In this document: in pieces, positions 23,830 through 31,894 of the stretch
Numbering within the stretch: the stretch's first letter is position 1
Layout: every line of letters begins with the position of its first letter
Assembly (NCBI GenBank): GCA_041667545.1
Contig: JBAYES010000010.1
Coordinates: 1-46,273, forward strand
DNA: 46,273 nt
Direction of reading: 5' to 3'
From: SLID01 sp041667545
Lineage (GTDB): Bacteria > Omnitrophota > Gorgyraeia > Tantalellales > Tantalellaceae
Notes under the pieces: model-generated
The model's database searches: none
The model's input: the letters and a program-made list of their open reading frames with translations, nothing else
What the model was told of the DNA's origin: nothing
Program-made: the position numbers and the translations under genes

Positions 23830-25197
23830 ATGAAACTAACTCTTACACGTAAAGACGCTCTTGCTCTCGGGATCGTTTCTTTCGCTGTTCTTGTCTGGAA
23901 CATCTGGTCGGGAAGCCTGCTTTCATGGGACGAGGCCTTTTACGGCGCTGTCTCCAAGGAGATCTTCCGCACCGGAGACTGGATAAACCTCTACTGGACG
24001 GGAATGCCCTGGAGCGACAAACCTCCTCTGTATATGTGGATAACCAGCCTTTTTTACGGCGCTTTCGGAATAAACGAATTCTCCGTTCGTTTATTTTCCG
24101 TTATCTGCGGTACGGGAACAGTGCTCGCGGTGTATTTTCTGGCGCGTGAACTATACTCAAGACGCGCGGCTCTTGCTTCCGGGCTGGTCCTTTTGACCAC
24201 ATGGCATTTCATATGGTCGTCAAAGGTCGGCATGCTGGATTCCGCTCTCACCTTCTTCATTACTATCTCCCTGCTTTTTTTCCAGATAGGAATAAGAAAT
24301 CGAAAATTTCTTTTTTTACCGCCTGTAACTTTTGCTATGGCATTCCTTACCAAAGGTCCGGGCGCGGTGATAATCCCCATCATTATCGTCCTCTACGCCG
24401 TTCTCTCGGGGAAAACAAAAAAACTGTTCGATGCCTATATCCTCATCGGAACAGCTCTTTCCACCGGGATCATACTTTGGTGGCACATCGCTGTATTCGC
24501 GAGCTACGGGGAAAATTTCATAAAAAACTATCTACTTCAACACCTCGTGAAGCGCACAACTACGGCTTTGGATGACCACACAGGTACATTTTTTACTTAT
24601 TTCAAAACCATTCCCAATAAAGGAAGGCCATGGTCTCTCGCGGGACTCATCTTGATCCCAACAGCTATATTCAGGATATTCCATTCCCGCGAAAAACAAC
24701 ACCTCCTGCCTGTCATCTGGGCTTCTCTTGTGATACTGCTTTTCAGCGCTGTCCAGACAAAGCTGCATTGGTACATAATTCCCGTGTACCCTGCCCTCGC
24801 TATCCTTACGGGATGGGGACTGGAGAGCATAGCAAAAAAGCACACGATACCGCTGACTGCGCTTCTTGCTATTTTTTCAATAGTCTACCTTACCCTCGAT
24901 AAAGGGATATTCAACCTGGACTATTCTCCCAATATCAAAGCGACATATATTGGGGTATCTTCAGATGTCCCGGAAAAAGAAAAACTTTTTCTTTATGACA
25001 TCTCCGATCCCGGCCTGCAGTTCTATCTGGGATGGCGCGGTTTCAATGTCCGGAACGAACAAACCCTGGACTCGGCGTTTAAGGCCCGTGACTCGTTCAT
25101 TCTGCTGAACAAAAGAAATGCGCCGCGCCTTCCATCCGAAGGATACATAATTATATCCGAATACCCCGACCATATACTCATCAAGCCTGAAAAATAG
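23830..25197 (+). CDS. GT39-type membrane glycosyltransferase (ArnT/PMT-like)
   Basis: Polytopic inner-membrane GT-C glycosyltransferase, probably moving a sugar from a polyprenyl-phosphate donor to lipid A, glycan or protein; substrate unknown. With the ATG at 23830 it is 455 aa with about 9-11 hydrophobic segments. The first external loop has WDEAFYGAVSKEIFRTGDW followed by WSDKPPLYMW. The D-E pair and the KPPL motif are the ArnT-family signature, the Asp being the catalytic base candidate. A short soluble C-terminal tail follows residue 370. It is the only plus-strand gene in the window, has its own TATAAT promoter, and is flanked by direct copies A and B of the structured element, suggesting independent acquisition. 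Confidence 0.85.
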   Translation: MKLTLTRKDALALGIVSFAVLVWNIWSGSLLSWDEAFYGAVSKEIFRTGDWINLYWTGMPWSDKPPLYMWITSLFYGAFGINEFSVRLFSVICGTGTVLAVYFLARELYSRRAALASGLVLLTTWHFIWSSKVGMLDSALTFFITISLLFFQIGIRNRKFLFLPPVTFAMAFLTKGPGAVIIPIIIVLYAVLSGKTKKLFDAYILIGTALSTGIILWWHIAVFASYGENFIKNYLLQHLVKRTTTALDDHTGTFFTYFKTIPNKGRPWSLAGLILIPTAIFRIFHSREKQHLLPVIWASLVILLFSAVQTKLHWYIIPVYPALAILTGWGLESIAKKHTIPLTALLAIFSIVYLTLDKGIFNLDYSPNIKATYIGVSSDVPEKEKLFLYDISDPGLQFYLGWRGFNVRNEQTLDSAFKARDSFILLNKRNAPRLPSEGYIIISEYPDHILIKPEK

Positions 25198-25202
25198 CGC
25201 CG

Positions 25203-25225
25203 TCCCTATGCTTTTTCAGTAGGGA
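25203..25225 (+). terminator. Small hairpin after the GT39-like gene
   Basis: TCCCTA (25203-25208) pairs with TAGGGA (25220-25225) around an 11-nt T-rich loop, 6 bp after the stop. There is no T tract after the stem, so termination is uncertain; it may only be a repeat boundary. Confidence 0.3.
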
Positions 25226-25233
25226 TCCTCAAA

Positions 25234-25376
25234 ACAGCAGGAAGGGTATGTGGGATCACTGCAGCGGATTCGCCGCCGAATAGGATAAAAATGTTCTGCC
25301 TTTCTGCTGCACACACCGCGATGATGAAAATAACAGGCGAAGCAGCGAAGCGCGCAGCACATGCCCTTCCTGCTGC
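25234..25376 (+). ncRNA. Structured element, copy B (candidate RNA)
   Basis: Same 143-nt length and orientation as copy A, with about seven differences inside it and similarity continuing about 20 nt past the 3' end. The terminal stem (25234-25252 with 25358-25376) is kept at 18 bp. One stem difference is silent for pairing (U-G in A, U-A in B), while the outermost pair is lost. The gene-free stretch 25198-25520 consists of this copy and the small hairpin before it; 25400-25520 shows nothing recognisable. Confidence 0.55.
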
Positions 25377-25520
25377 AAGTCAACCCGCACACGACAATAC
25401 GTTACCAAATTAACGCAAGTAAAAGTAAATTCTGTACCCACCTTTATTCTGCATGTTGAGCAATTACAGGCGGTTAATTAAAGCGTCTTGACAAGTATGC
25501 GAGTCAGGGGTCATTTCTGG

Positions 25521-26255
25521 TCAGAATATCGGGATGGAGTTCAGGAGTTTTTTTGTGTATGGGTCTTTGGGGGCGCTGTAGATCTCTTCTTTGGACGATA
25601 TCTCAACAAGTTTTCCGGCCTTCATCACGCCCACAATATCCGACATGAACTCTACTACCCTGAGATCATGCGATATAAAAAGGTAAGTAAGAAAAAGATC
25701 GTCCTGCAGATCTTTGAGAAGATTCAGTATATCCGCCTGTATCGACACGTCCAGGCTGGATACCGGTTCATCGAGTACCAATAGAGAAGGTTCCCTTACA
25801 AGAGACCTGGCTATGGCTATTCTCTGGCGCTCTCCCCCCGAAAATTGATGGGGGTACCTGCCGAGACAGGCGATGCCGCCAAGCCTGACTTTTTCCAGAA
25901 CACTGATAACCCTTTCTGCAATTTCCTTTTTTTTAACTCCCGTAACAAGAAGCGGTTCCCCCACTATCTGCCCCACCGTCATCCGGGGATTAAGAGAACT
26001 GTACGGATCCTGAAAAACTATGTCCTTTTCCCCGTCAACCGACACTTCCCCGTGATCGGGCCGCAGTATCCCGACAACCATTTTGGCTATTGTCGACTTC
26101 CCGCACCCCGACTCTCCTACCAGACCGAAAGTCTTCCCTTTCTCGCATGAAAAAGTAACTCCGTCAACCGCCCTTATCTCGGGTATTTTAGAGGAAAAGA
26201 ACCCGGCCCCTTTAAAGTATTTTCTCAGATCTTTCAATTCCGCCGCGTTAGACAT
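25521..26255 (-). CDS. oppF: Oligopeptide ABC transporter ATP-binding protein OppF-like
   Basis: One of two nucleotide-binding subunits powering the peptide importer encoded upstream. The 244-aa protein has Walker A GLVGESGCGKST, Q-loop VFQDPYSSLNP, signature FSGGERQRIAIARSL, Walker B LLVLDEPVSSLD and the switch His in FISHDLRVVEFM. It ends about 80 residues short of typical OppF/DppF, keeping only the start of the C-terminal oligopeptide extension (YSAPKDPYTKKLLNSIP), as in many short homologues. Its start overlaps the oppD stop by 8 bp. It is last in the operon. Confidence 0.88.
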   Translation of the reverse strand: MSNAAELKDLRKYFKGAGFFSSKIPEIRAVDGVTFSCEKGKTFGLVGESGCGKSTIAKMVVGILRPDHGEVSVDGEKDIVFQDPYSSLNPRMTVGQIVGEPLLVTGVKKKEIAERVISVLEKVRLGGIACLGRYPHQFSGGERQRIAIARSLVREPSLLVLDEPVSSLDVSIQADILNLLKDLQDDLFLTYLFISHDLRVVEFMSDIVGVMKAGKLVEISSKEEIYSAPKDPYTKKLLNSIPIF

Positions 26256-27051
26256 CTGTCAAAAGCCTTCTTTGTTTTACCCCTATTCTGGGGACACATC
26301 CTATGAGTTTTTTTGTATACTTCTCCCGGGGAGACCTCAGGACATCTTCCTTAAGCCCGCATTCTATTATCCTGCCTTCTTTCATAACAGCGACATTATC
26401 GGCCACCATGTTCACAACGGAAAAATCATGCGTTATAAAAAGCGCCGCAAAGGCTTTCTTTTCCTGAAGCTGCCTGATAAGGTCCAGCATCTCCTTTTGA
26501 ATGGAGACATCGAGAGCCGTGGTAGGTTCGTCAAGGATAAGCACATCCGGAGAACACGCTATCGCCATAGCCAGCATGGCCCTTTGTCTCATGCCGCCTG
26601 AAAGCTCGTGGGGATAGCTCTTTATAAGGCTGTCCGGAAGCCTTACGGAATTCAAAACTTCTTTTATTTTTCGGCCGGTATCATTCCCTGAAATATCAAA
26701 ATGGGCGTCGAAAACCTCTCTAATCTGGTCCCCTACGCTCATAACAGGATTCATCGCCGTGAACGGTTCCTGAAATACCATGGCTATATCCTTTCCGCGC
26801 ATTTTCCTTTTTTCCTCTTTTTCCATCGAGAATATATCTCTACCTCTCAAGAATATCGCGCCTCCCTCCCTTACAGAACCCTCCGGTAAAAGATCGAGCG
26901 CCGCAAGGCCCGTAAGGGTCTTTCCGCTTCCCGACTCTCCGACAAGAGCAAGCACTTTCCCCCTTGCGATCTCGAGATCCACACCGTTAATAACAAATTT
27001 TTCCCCGATGCGCACCTTGAGCCCTTCAACTTTCAATATTATATCGTTCAT
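26248..27051 (-). CDS. oppD: Oligopeptide ABC transporter ATP-binding protein OppD-like
   Basis: Second ATPase of the peptide importer. Walker A is LVGESGSGKTLTG, the Q-loop VFQEPFTAMNP, the signature LSGGMRQRAMLAMAI, Walker B VLILDEPTTALD and the switch ITHDFSVVNMVAD. I place the start at 27051 (267 aa), where the protein begins just before the first strand (ILKVEGLKV). An ATG at 27105 would overlap oppC by 32 bp. Neither start has a strong ribosome site. The short C-terminal extension ends with the CVPR motif region of the OppD family. Confidence 0.88.
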   Translation of the reverse strand: MNDIILKVEGLKVRIGEKFVINGVDLEIARGKVLALVGESGSGKTLTGLAALDLLPEGSVREGGAIFLRGRDIFSMEKEEKRKMRGKDIAMVFQEPFTAMNPVMSVGDQIREVFDAHFDISGNDTGRKIKEVLNSVRLPDSLIKSYPHELSGGMRQRAMLAMAIACSPDVLILDEPTTALDVSIQKEMLDLIRQLQEKKAFAALFITHDFSVVNMVADNVAVMKEGRIIECGLKEDVLRSPREKYTKKLIGCVPRIGVKQRRLLTDV

Positions 27052-27073
27052 CGCGGAACGCGCCCTTTTTTGG

Positions 27074-27901
27074 TTATCGTCTATCCCTGCTAATTTTGGG
27101 GTCAAGCATGTCCCTGAGCCCTTCTCCTATAAGATTGAAACTGAGAACCGTGAACAATATGGCCAGGCCCGGAAAAAGCGTGAGCCACCAGGCATAGTCT
27201 ATATAGCTTTTACCCGCGGTAAGTATGTTTCCCCAACTCGGCTCCGGTATCTGCACGCCAAGCCCCAGAAAAGAAAGCGCGCTCTCAACCAGTATAGCTC
27301 CTCCGACGCTTAATGTGGCGCTCACGTAAACCGGGGACATGGCATTAGGAAGTATATGCCTGAAAATTATTCTCGCGTCGGAAACTCTCTGAACTTTAGC
27401 GGAACTCACAAAATCACGTTCCCTCAATGTGAGGAATTCGGCCCTTACAAGGCGGCAGAGCCCCGGCCAGGAGGTAAAACCTATAACCACCATAACATTC
27501 ACAATGCTCGGGCCGATAAAGGTTATTACCATCATTATAAGAAAGAACGTGGGAAAACAATACATGACCTCCACTATACGCATTATAACGCTGTCTATCC
27601 AGCCTCCATAGTATCCGCTTATGGCTCCCAGCGCCAGTCCTATAAAAAGCGATATGGCAACCGCTATAAACCCGACACTCAGCGATATTCTCGCCCCGTA
27701 GACCATTCTGCTAAAAACATCCCGCCCAAGATTATCTGTCCCGAAAAAATGTTTCATTGAGGGCGCCTGCAGCCTGGCATCTGCCGAAAGGTCCACTTCC
27801 AAAGGGTCATAAGTGGCAACTATCGGGGCCATGACAGCCGCTAAGCTCATAACGGCTATTACTAAAGATCCCAATATTATCTGAAAATTTATCTTCTTCA
27901 A
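27074..27901 (-). CDS. oppC: Oligopeptide ABC transporter permease OppC-like
   Basis: Inner-membrane permease with an N-terminal anchor helix and five further transmembrane segments. LQAPSMKHFFGTDNLGRD follows the first segment, as is usual for OppC/DppC. The EAA coupling loop is in RRVQ-like ERDFVSSAKVQRVSDARII, and IPEPSWGNILTAGKSY precedes the last helices. No ATG fits. A TTG at 27901 has an AGGGGAATAGGAAAG ribosome region and avoids overlap with oppB; a TTG at 27931 would overlap it by 17 bp. With 27901 the protein is 275 aa. It pairs with OppB to form the pore. Confidence 0.87.
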   Translation of the reverse strand: MKKINFQIILGSLVIAVMSLAAVMAPIVATYDPLEVDLSADARLQAPSMKHFFGTDNLGRDVFSRMVYGARISLSVGFIAVAISLFIGLALGAISGYYGGWIDSVIMRIVEVMYCFPTFFLIMMVITFIGPSIVNVMVVIGFTSWPGLCRLVRAEFLTLRERDFVSSAKVQRVSDARIIFRHILPNAMSPVYVSATLSVGGAILVESALSFLGLGVQIPEPSWGNILTAGKSYIDYAWWLTLFPGLAILFTVLSFNLIGEGLRDMLDPKISRDRR

Positions 27902-27914
27902 CTTTCCTATTCCC

Positions 27915-28895
27915 CTATTTACGGCCTTCAAGCCTTATTCTCGGGTCTATAAGAACATACGCCATATCTGACAGAAATATGCCTAAAAGAGTGAGGAACG
28001 TGGCCATAACCCCCACGCCCATAACCACGGGGTAATCGTAGTGCATTATCGCCTCATACCCCAATCTTCCCATTCCCGGCCAGGCAAATATGGTCTCAAA
28101 AATAAAACTCCCCGATATCAGCACGGGTAGCGTCAGCCCGAGTATGGTTACTATAGGCAAAAGCGCGTTGCCCAAAGCATGCACAAGTATGACCCTTTTT
28201 TCGCTTATTCCTTTAGCTCTCGCCGTAACAATAAAATTTTCTTTCATTACCTCGACCATGCTTGAGCGCGAGTATCTGGAAAGCGCCGCGAGACCGCCGA
28301 AAGCCGTGGCGGCGAGAGGAAGCGCGAGATGCGCCAGAAGATCCTTTAACTGCGCCCATGCGCCAAGATACTGTACGTACCACGGCCTCATTCCCGAAAC
28401 AGGCAGCCATCCCAGTTTAAATGAAAAGACAAATACCAGCAGTATCGCCAGCCAGAAAGTAGGCATGGCATAGCCTATGAAAACAAATATCGTAGAAGCC
28501 CTGTCAAAGAACGAATTTTTCTTTACCGCGCTGATAATCCCTATCGGGACGGCCAGAAAGAATATAAGAAGTACCGACGAAGCTTGAAGAAGAAGTGTCG
28601 CCGGCAGGTGCGCCAATACTTTTTCTATGACCGGCCTGTCATCCACGAGAGATCTCCCGAAATCTAAAGATACGAATCTCTTCAGCCACATGAAATACTG
28701 GACCATAACGGGCTTATCGAGACCGTACATACTCCTGAATTCCTCTCTTGCCGTATCCGAAACTTCGGGGTTAAGGCCGTATCTTATCCCGGCGGGGTCT
28801 CCCGGAGCCAGATGCATTATAACGAACATAATAACGGATATGCCGAAAAGCATAGGCACCATCATAAAAAGTCTTTTGAGAATATATTTTTTCAT
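27915..28895 (-). CDS. oppB: Oligopeptide ABC transporter permease OppB-like
   Basis: Inner-membrane permease of 326 aa with six predicted transmembrane helices. It starts MKKYILKRLFMMVPMLFGIS, the stereotyped OppB/DppB N terminus, followed by HLAPGDPA. The EAA coupling segment lies in ENFIVTARAKGISEKRVIL, and IFAWPGMGRLGYEAI and DPRIR near the C terminus are family hallmarks. An AGGA ribosome site precedes the ATG, 25 bp after oppA. Confidence 0.92.
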   Translation of the reverse strand: MKKYILKRLFMMVPMLFGISVIMFVIMHLAPGDPAGIRYGLNPEVSDTAREEFRSMYGLDKPVMVQYFMWLKRFVSLDFGRSLVDDRPVIEKVLAHLPATLLLQASSVLLIFFLAVPIGIISAVKKNSFFDRASTIFVFIGYAMPTFWLAILLVFVFSFKLGWLPVSGMRPWYVQYLGAWAQLKDLLAHLALPLAATAFGGLAALSRYSRSSMVEVMKENFIVTARAKGISEKRVILVHALGNALLPIVTILGLTLPVLISGSFIFETIFAWPGMGRLGYEAIMHYDYPVVMGVGVMATFLTLLGIFLSDMAYVLIDPRIRLEGRK

Positions 28896-28920
28896 TATTC
28901 CTGCCGCCGCTTCAAAAAGT

Positions 28921-30579
28921 TCAGAATCTGTATTTTACGTCCTGCTCGTTCACATGCCAATCGATGAAATTATACCCTATTCCCGCCGGAGCCGGATCTA
29001 TGCCTTTTATCCTGCGGTTCACCGCCGGAAGAGCATAAGGCGTAAAAAGAAAAGTATAAGGCGCCTCTTCCGCTATTAACCTATGCGCTTCACGGTATAT
29101 CTTCGTTCTGACTTCCCCTGAAAATTCCCTCCGCCCCTTTTCTATAAGCTCATCCACACTTTCGTTCGAAAAAGACACAAAATTAAGGCCGCCCTTCCCG
29201 GCGGAACGGGAATGCCACACGGCGAAGATATCCGGGTCGGGAGGGACTGTCCAACCCAATATAACGGCCTGAAAATTCCTTTTGTCAATGAACTGATTCA
29301 GAAAAGCCGACCATGCCGCCACTTGTATCTCGGTCTTTATTCCCAGCCTTGCCCATTGCCCTTGTATGACAGTTGCCGTGTCCTCTCTTACCTGACTTCC
29401 CTGATTAGTCGTTATTACTATCCTGAGTTCCACGCCGTCCTTGGAAAGTATACCTGTCCCATCCATGTCCGACCAGCCCGCTTCCCTCAAAAGCATAGCC
29501 GCTTTCACCGCGTCATATCCGTATGACCTGGCGGAATGGTCATAATAAGGAGAATCTTTCATAAAAGGCCCCGTTGTCGTTTCGCCCTGGCCTAAAAGCA
29601 CGGAATCTATGATCTCTTCTTCGTTGATAGCGTAACTCAAAGCCTGCCTGACCCTTTTATCTCTAAGTATGGGATCTTTAAGATTATAACCGACAAAAGT
29701 GTACGAACGCGACAAATACCTGTATTTCTCTATCCTGTCATTGAACTCCCCGGTCTTGCTCCTGTAGAGGAACTGATAGGGATTAAGTTCCATGGAATCT
29801 ATCCCGCCGCTGACAAGCTCAAGGAACTGTACACTTTGATCGGGAATTATACGGTAAACATACCGCCTTATATACGGAGGATGTACAAAATGGTCCTCAT
29901 TTGCCTCAAGTATCATGTATTCGCCGCTTTTCCACTCGACAAACCTGTATGGTCCGGTGCCTATGGGCTTTCTGGCATATTGACTTCTTCTGAGATCCTT
30001 CTCCCGCGAAAAAAGATGTTCGGGGACTATCCCCATTCCAAGTTTGAGTAGAGCGGGCGCGTACGGCTCCTTGTAAACGAATTTTACCGTGTTTTCATTG
30101 ATCTCTTCCACGTCAATAATATCGGAATACCCCGAGACATAAGGACAGGCTGTAGACGGGTCAAGTATGGCCTGATATGTGAATTTAACGTCTTTTGCCG
30201 TAAAAGGTTTCCCGTCATGCCATCTTATGTCCTTTTTGAGGTAAAAAATGATCTCCCGGGCGTCATCCGAGACTTCCCACCTTTCAGCAAGATCACCTGT
30301 TACGTTAAGGTCTTTATCTACCTTTGTGAGCCCGTTATAAACCAGTCCGCAAATAGAACTCGAGGTCACATCGTCCGCAAGAAACGGTATAAGCACACGG
30401 CCGTCTCCCAGGCCCGAAGAAACATAAGCATCATGCGTCTTGGTTCCGGAATTTTCACCGTTAACAGTAAAAGGAAAACATGTTACTAAAAAAAAGAGAA
30501 CCACCGTTTTCAAAACAAACGATGATCCTCTGAATGAGACCGTTTTTACGACAAACTTAAGCACCTTTCCGTCGGCCAC
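28921..30579 (-). CDS. oppA: Periplasmic oligopeptide-binding protein (SBP family 5, OppA/DppA-like)
   Basis: Captures peptides or similar ligands in the periplasm for the OppBCDF importer. Family 5 motifs include LAERWEVSDDAREIIFYLKK, WHDGKPFTAKDVKFTYQAI, RKPIGTGPYRFVEWKSGE and the DKRVRQALSYAINEEEII block. The frame is open to 30762, but that part overlaps secG. Possible starts are GTG at 30579 (552 aa) or GTG at 30564. Either gives a basic N region followed by a hydrophobic signal sequence (LKTVVLFFLVTCFPFTVNG) with no lipobox, so a soluble or weakly anchored protein is likely. The ligand cannot be read; nickel- or heme-binding relatives exist. Confidence 0.85.
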   Translation of the reverse strand: MADGKVLKFVVKTVSFRGSSFVLKTVVLFFLVTCFPFTVNGENSGTKTHDAYVSSGLGDGRVLIPFLADDVTSSSICGLVYNGLTKVDKDLNVTGDLAERWEVSDDAREIIFYLKKDIRWHDGKPFTAKDVKFTYQAILDPSTACPYVSGYSDIIDVEEINENTVKFVYKEPYAPALLKLGMGIVPEHLFSREKDLRRSQYARKPIGTGPYRFVEWKSGEYMILEANEDHFVHPPYIRRYVYRIIPDQSVQFLELVSGGIDSMELNPYQFLYRSKTGEFNDRIEKYRYLSRSYTFVGYNLKDPILRDKRVRQALSYAINEEEIIDSVLLGQGETTTGPFMKDSPYYDHSARSYGYDAVKAAMLLREAGWSDMDGTGILSKDGVELRIVITTNQGSQVREDTATVIQGQWARLGIKTEIQVAAWSAFLNQFIDKRNFQAVILGWTVPPDPDIFAVWHSRSAGKGGLNFVSFSNESVDELIEKGRREFSGEVRTKIYREAHRLIAEEAPYTFLFTPYALPAVNRRIKGIDPAPAGIGYNFIDWHVNEQDVKYRF

Positions 30580-30592
30580 CCTCTTTTTTAGT

Positions 30593-31084
30593 TTAATTCT
30601 GTTCTTCGGGTATGGATGAGTCTTCCCGGCCCGGAACAGCATCATGTCCGGAGATATCATCCGTTGATAAAGGGGCTTCCGCGGGGCTTCCGCTTGTTCC
30701 GGAAACTTCGGATCCAGGAATATCAAGGGGTTCCACCGGAGGCAGAGATACATCCTCTTCATTGTCCGGTATCGCCTCGCCTGGAGTAAAAGGTAAAGCC
30801 GCGGGTGTTTCGGACGGAAAATGAGGCATCGCCTGCCCTTCGAACAAGGATTGTCCGCGTCTTGCCGTAACCATGCCCAGAACCAGAGAAGTTACTATAA
30901 ACCCGACGGCGCTAACCTCTGTTATCTTTTTAAGAAGCGCCGGAGCCTGCGTTCCGAGCACGGACTGCGCTGTGTCGCCGCCGAACATTTCCGTAAGGCC
31001 TCCGCCCTTTCCCGCCTGGAGAAGAATGGTCACGATAAGCACTATACAGAGTACTACGTGTAAAATTATAAGAGCAATGTACAT
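30593..31084 (-). CDS. secG: Preprotein translocase subunit SecG with long acidic tail
   Basis: Accessory SecYEG subunit in the inner membrane. The first 75 residues are a normal SecG: TM1 at about 3-22, the loop QAGKGGGLTEMFGG, SVLGTQ, and TM2 at about 57-73. The remaining roughly 85 residues are a low-complexity tail rich in Pro, Ser, Glu, Asp and Gly. The total of 163 aa is well above the usual 75-110. It follows tpiA by 2 bp in the order gap-pgk-tpiA-secG, which is common in bacteria, and precedes oppA by 13 bp. Confidence 0.93.
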   Translation of the reverse strand: MYIALIILHVVLCIVLIVTILLQAGKGGGLTEMFGGDTAQSVLGTQAPALLKKITEVSAVGFIVTSLVLGMVTARRGQSLFEGQAMPHFPSETPAALPFTPGEAIPDNEEDVSLPPVEPLDIPGSEVSGTSGSPAEAPLSTDDISGHDAVPGREDSSIPEEQN

Positions 31085-31086
31085 TT

Positions 31087-31866
31087 TTATCCCTTCTTTT
31101 CAGCATATAGCTGAGATGTTGTCTTTACCATTTCTATAAAACTATCGGCCTTCAGACTCGCCCCGCCGATAAGGCCGCCGTCTATGTTCTTTTCGCTCAT
31201 TAGTTCCTTTACATTGCCCGGATTTACACTGCCCCCGTAAAGTATTCTCCTGGATTCGGCGAATGCCGCGGAAAAACGCTTATCGAGCAGGGAACGTATT
31301 TCCGCGTGTACTTCCTCTGCCTGCTCGGGAGTTGCTGTTTTCCCCGTGCCTATGGCCCATACAGGCTCATACGCAATAACGAGGCCTTCCAAGTACCCCT
31401 CATCGAAATTTTCTAATGCCCCCGTAACCTGCTGTTTAACGACATCCATGGTCTTTTCGGCCTCTCTCTCTTCCAAAGTCTCCCCCACGCACACTATCGG
31501 GATGAGCCCTTCGTCTACCACGGAAGATATCTTTTTGTTAACCGTCTTGTCGTCTTCGGCGAAATATTTTCTTCTCTCGGAATGGCCTATAATAACGTAG
31601 GAACAGTTCACGCTTTTTATCATGGGAACGGATATCTCTCCTGTAAAAGCCCCTTCCTTCTCCCAATGGCAGTTCTGCGCGCCCACTCCCACATTAGATC
31701 CGACAAGCATTTCTCCGACTTCGCTCAAATTCGTAAAAGACGGACATATTACTATCTCGACGTTCTCCGCCTCGAATACACCTCGTTTTATGGCATTTGT
31801 AAGTTCAATGGCCTCATTGACATCCTTGTACATTTTCCAATTACCGGCAATTATAGGTTTACGCAT
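31087..31866 (-). CDS. tpiA: Triosephosphate isomerase TpiA
   Basis: Interconverts dihydroxyacetone phosphate and glyceraldehyde 3-phosphate. The 259-aa TIM barrel has the catalytic lysine K11 in AGNWKMYKD, His H95 in VIIGHSERRKYF and Glu E167 in AYEPVWAIGTGKTATPEQ. Loop 6 (WAIGTGKTA) and the phosphate-binding YGGSVNPGN and GGLIGGASL are intact. It lies 28 bp after pgk and 2 bp before secG in the glycolytic operon. Confidence 0.97.
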   Translation of the reverse strand: MRKPIIAGNWKMYKDVNEAIELTNAIKRGVFEAENVEIVICPSFTNLSEVGEMLVGSNVGVGAQNCHWEKEGAFTGEISVPMIKSVNCSYVIIGHSERRKYFAEDDKTVNKKISSVVDEGLIPIVCVGETLEEREAEKTMDVVKQQVTGALENFDEGYLEGLVIAYEPVWAIGTGKTATPEQAEEVHAEIRSLLDKRFSAAFAESRRILYGGSVNPGNVKELMSEKNIDGGLIGGASLKADSFIEMVKTTSQLYAEKKG

Positions 31867-31894
31867 GATTCTTCCTTTCTGTTTTCAGACGGTA

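Noticed and set aside
23506..25376. IscB/TnpB guide RNA (HEARO-type), retron or group II intron as an explanation of the structured element
   Set aside because: No IscB, TnpB, reverse transcriptase or intron-encoded protein lies nearby, and I do not see a group II domain V motif. A formal covariance search is still needed.
27052..27105. Upstream start for OppD
   Set aside because: It would overlap oppC by 32 bp and add residues before the first strand of the ABC domain; neither start has a strong ribosome site, so this remains a judgement.
30580..30762. 60-residue N-terminal extension of OppA from an upstream ATG
   Set aside because: It overlaps the secG coding region and would place residues ahead of an otherwise clear signal peptide.
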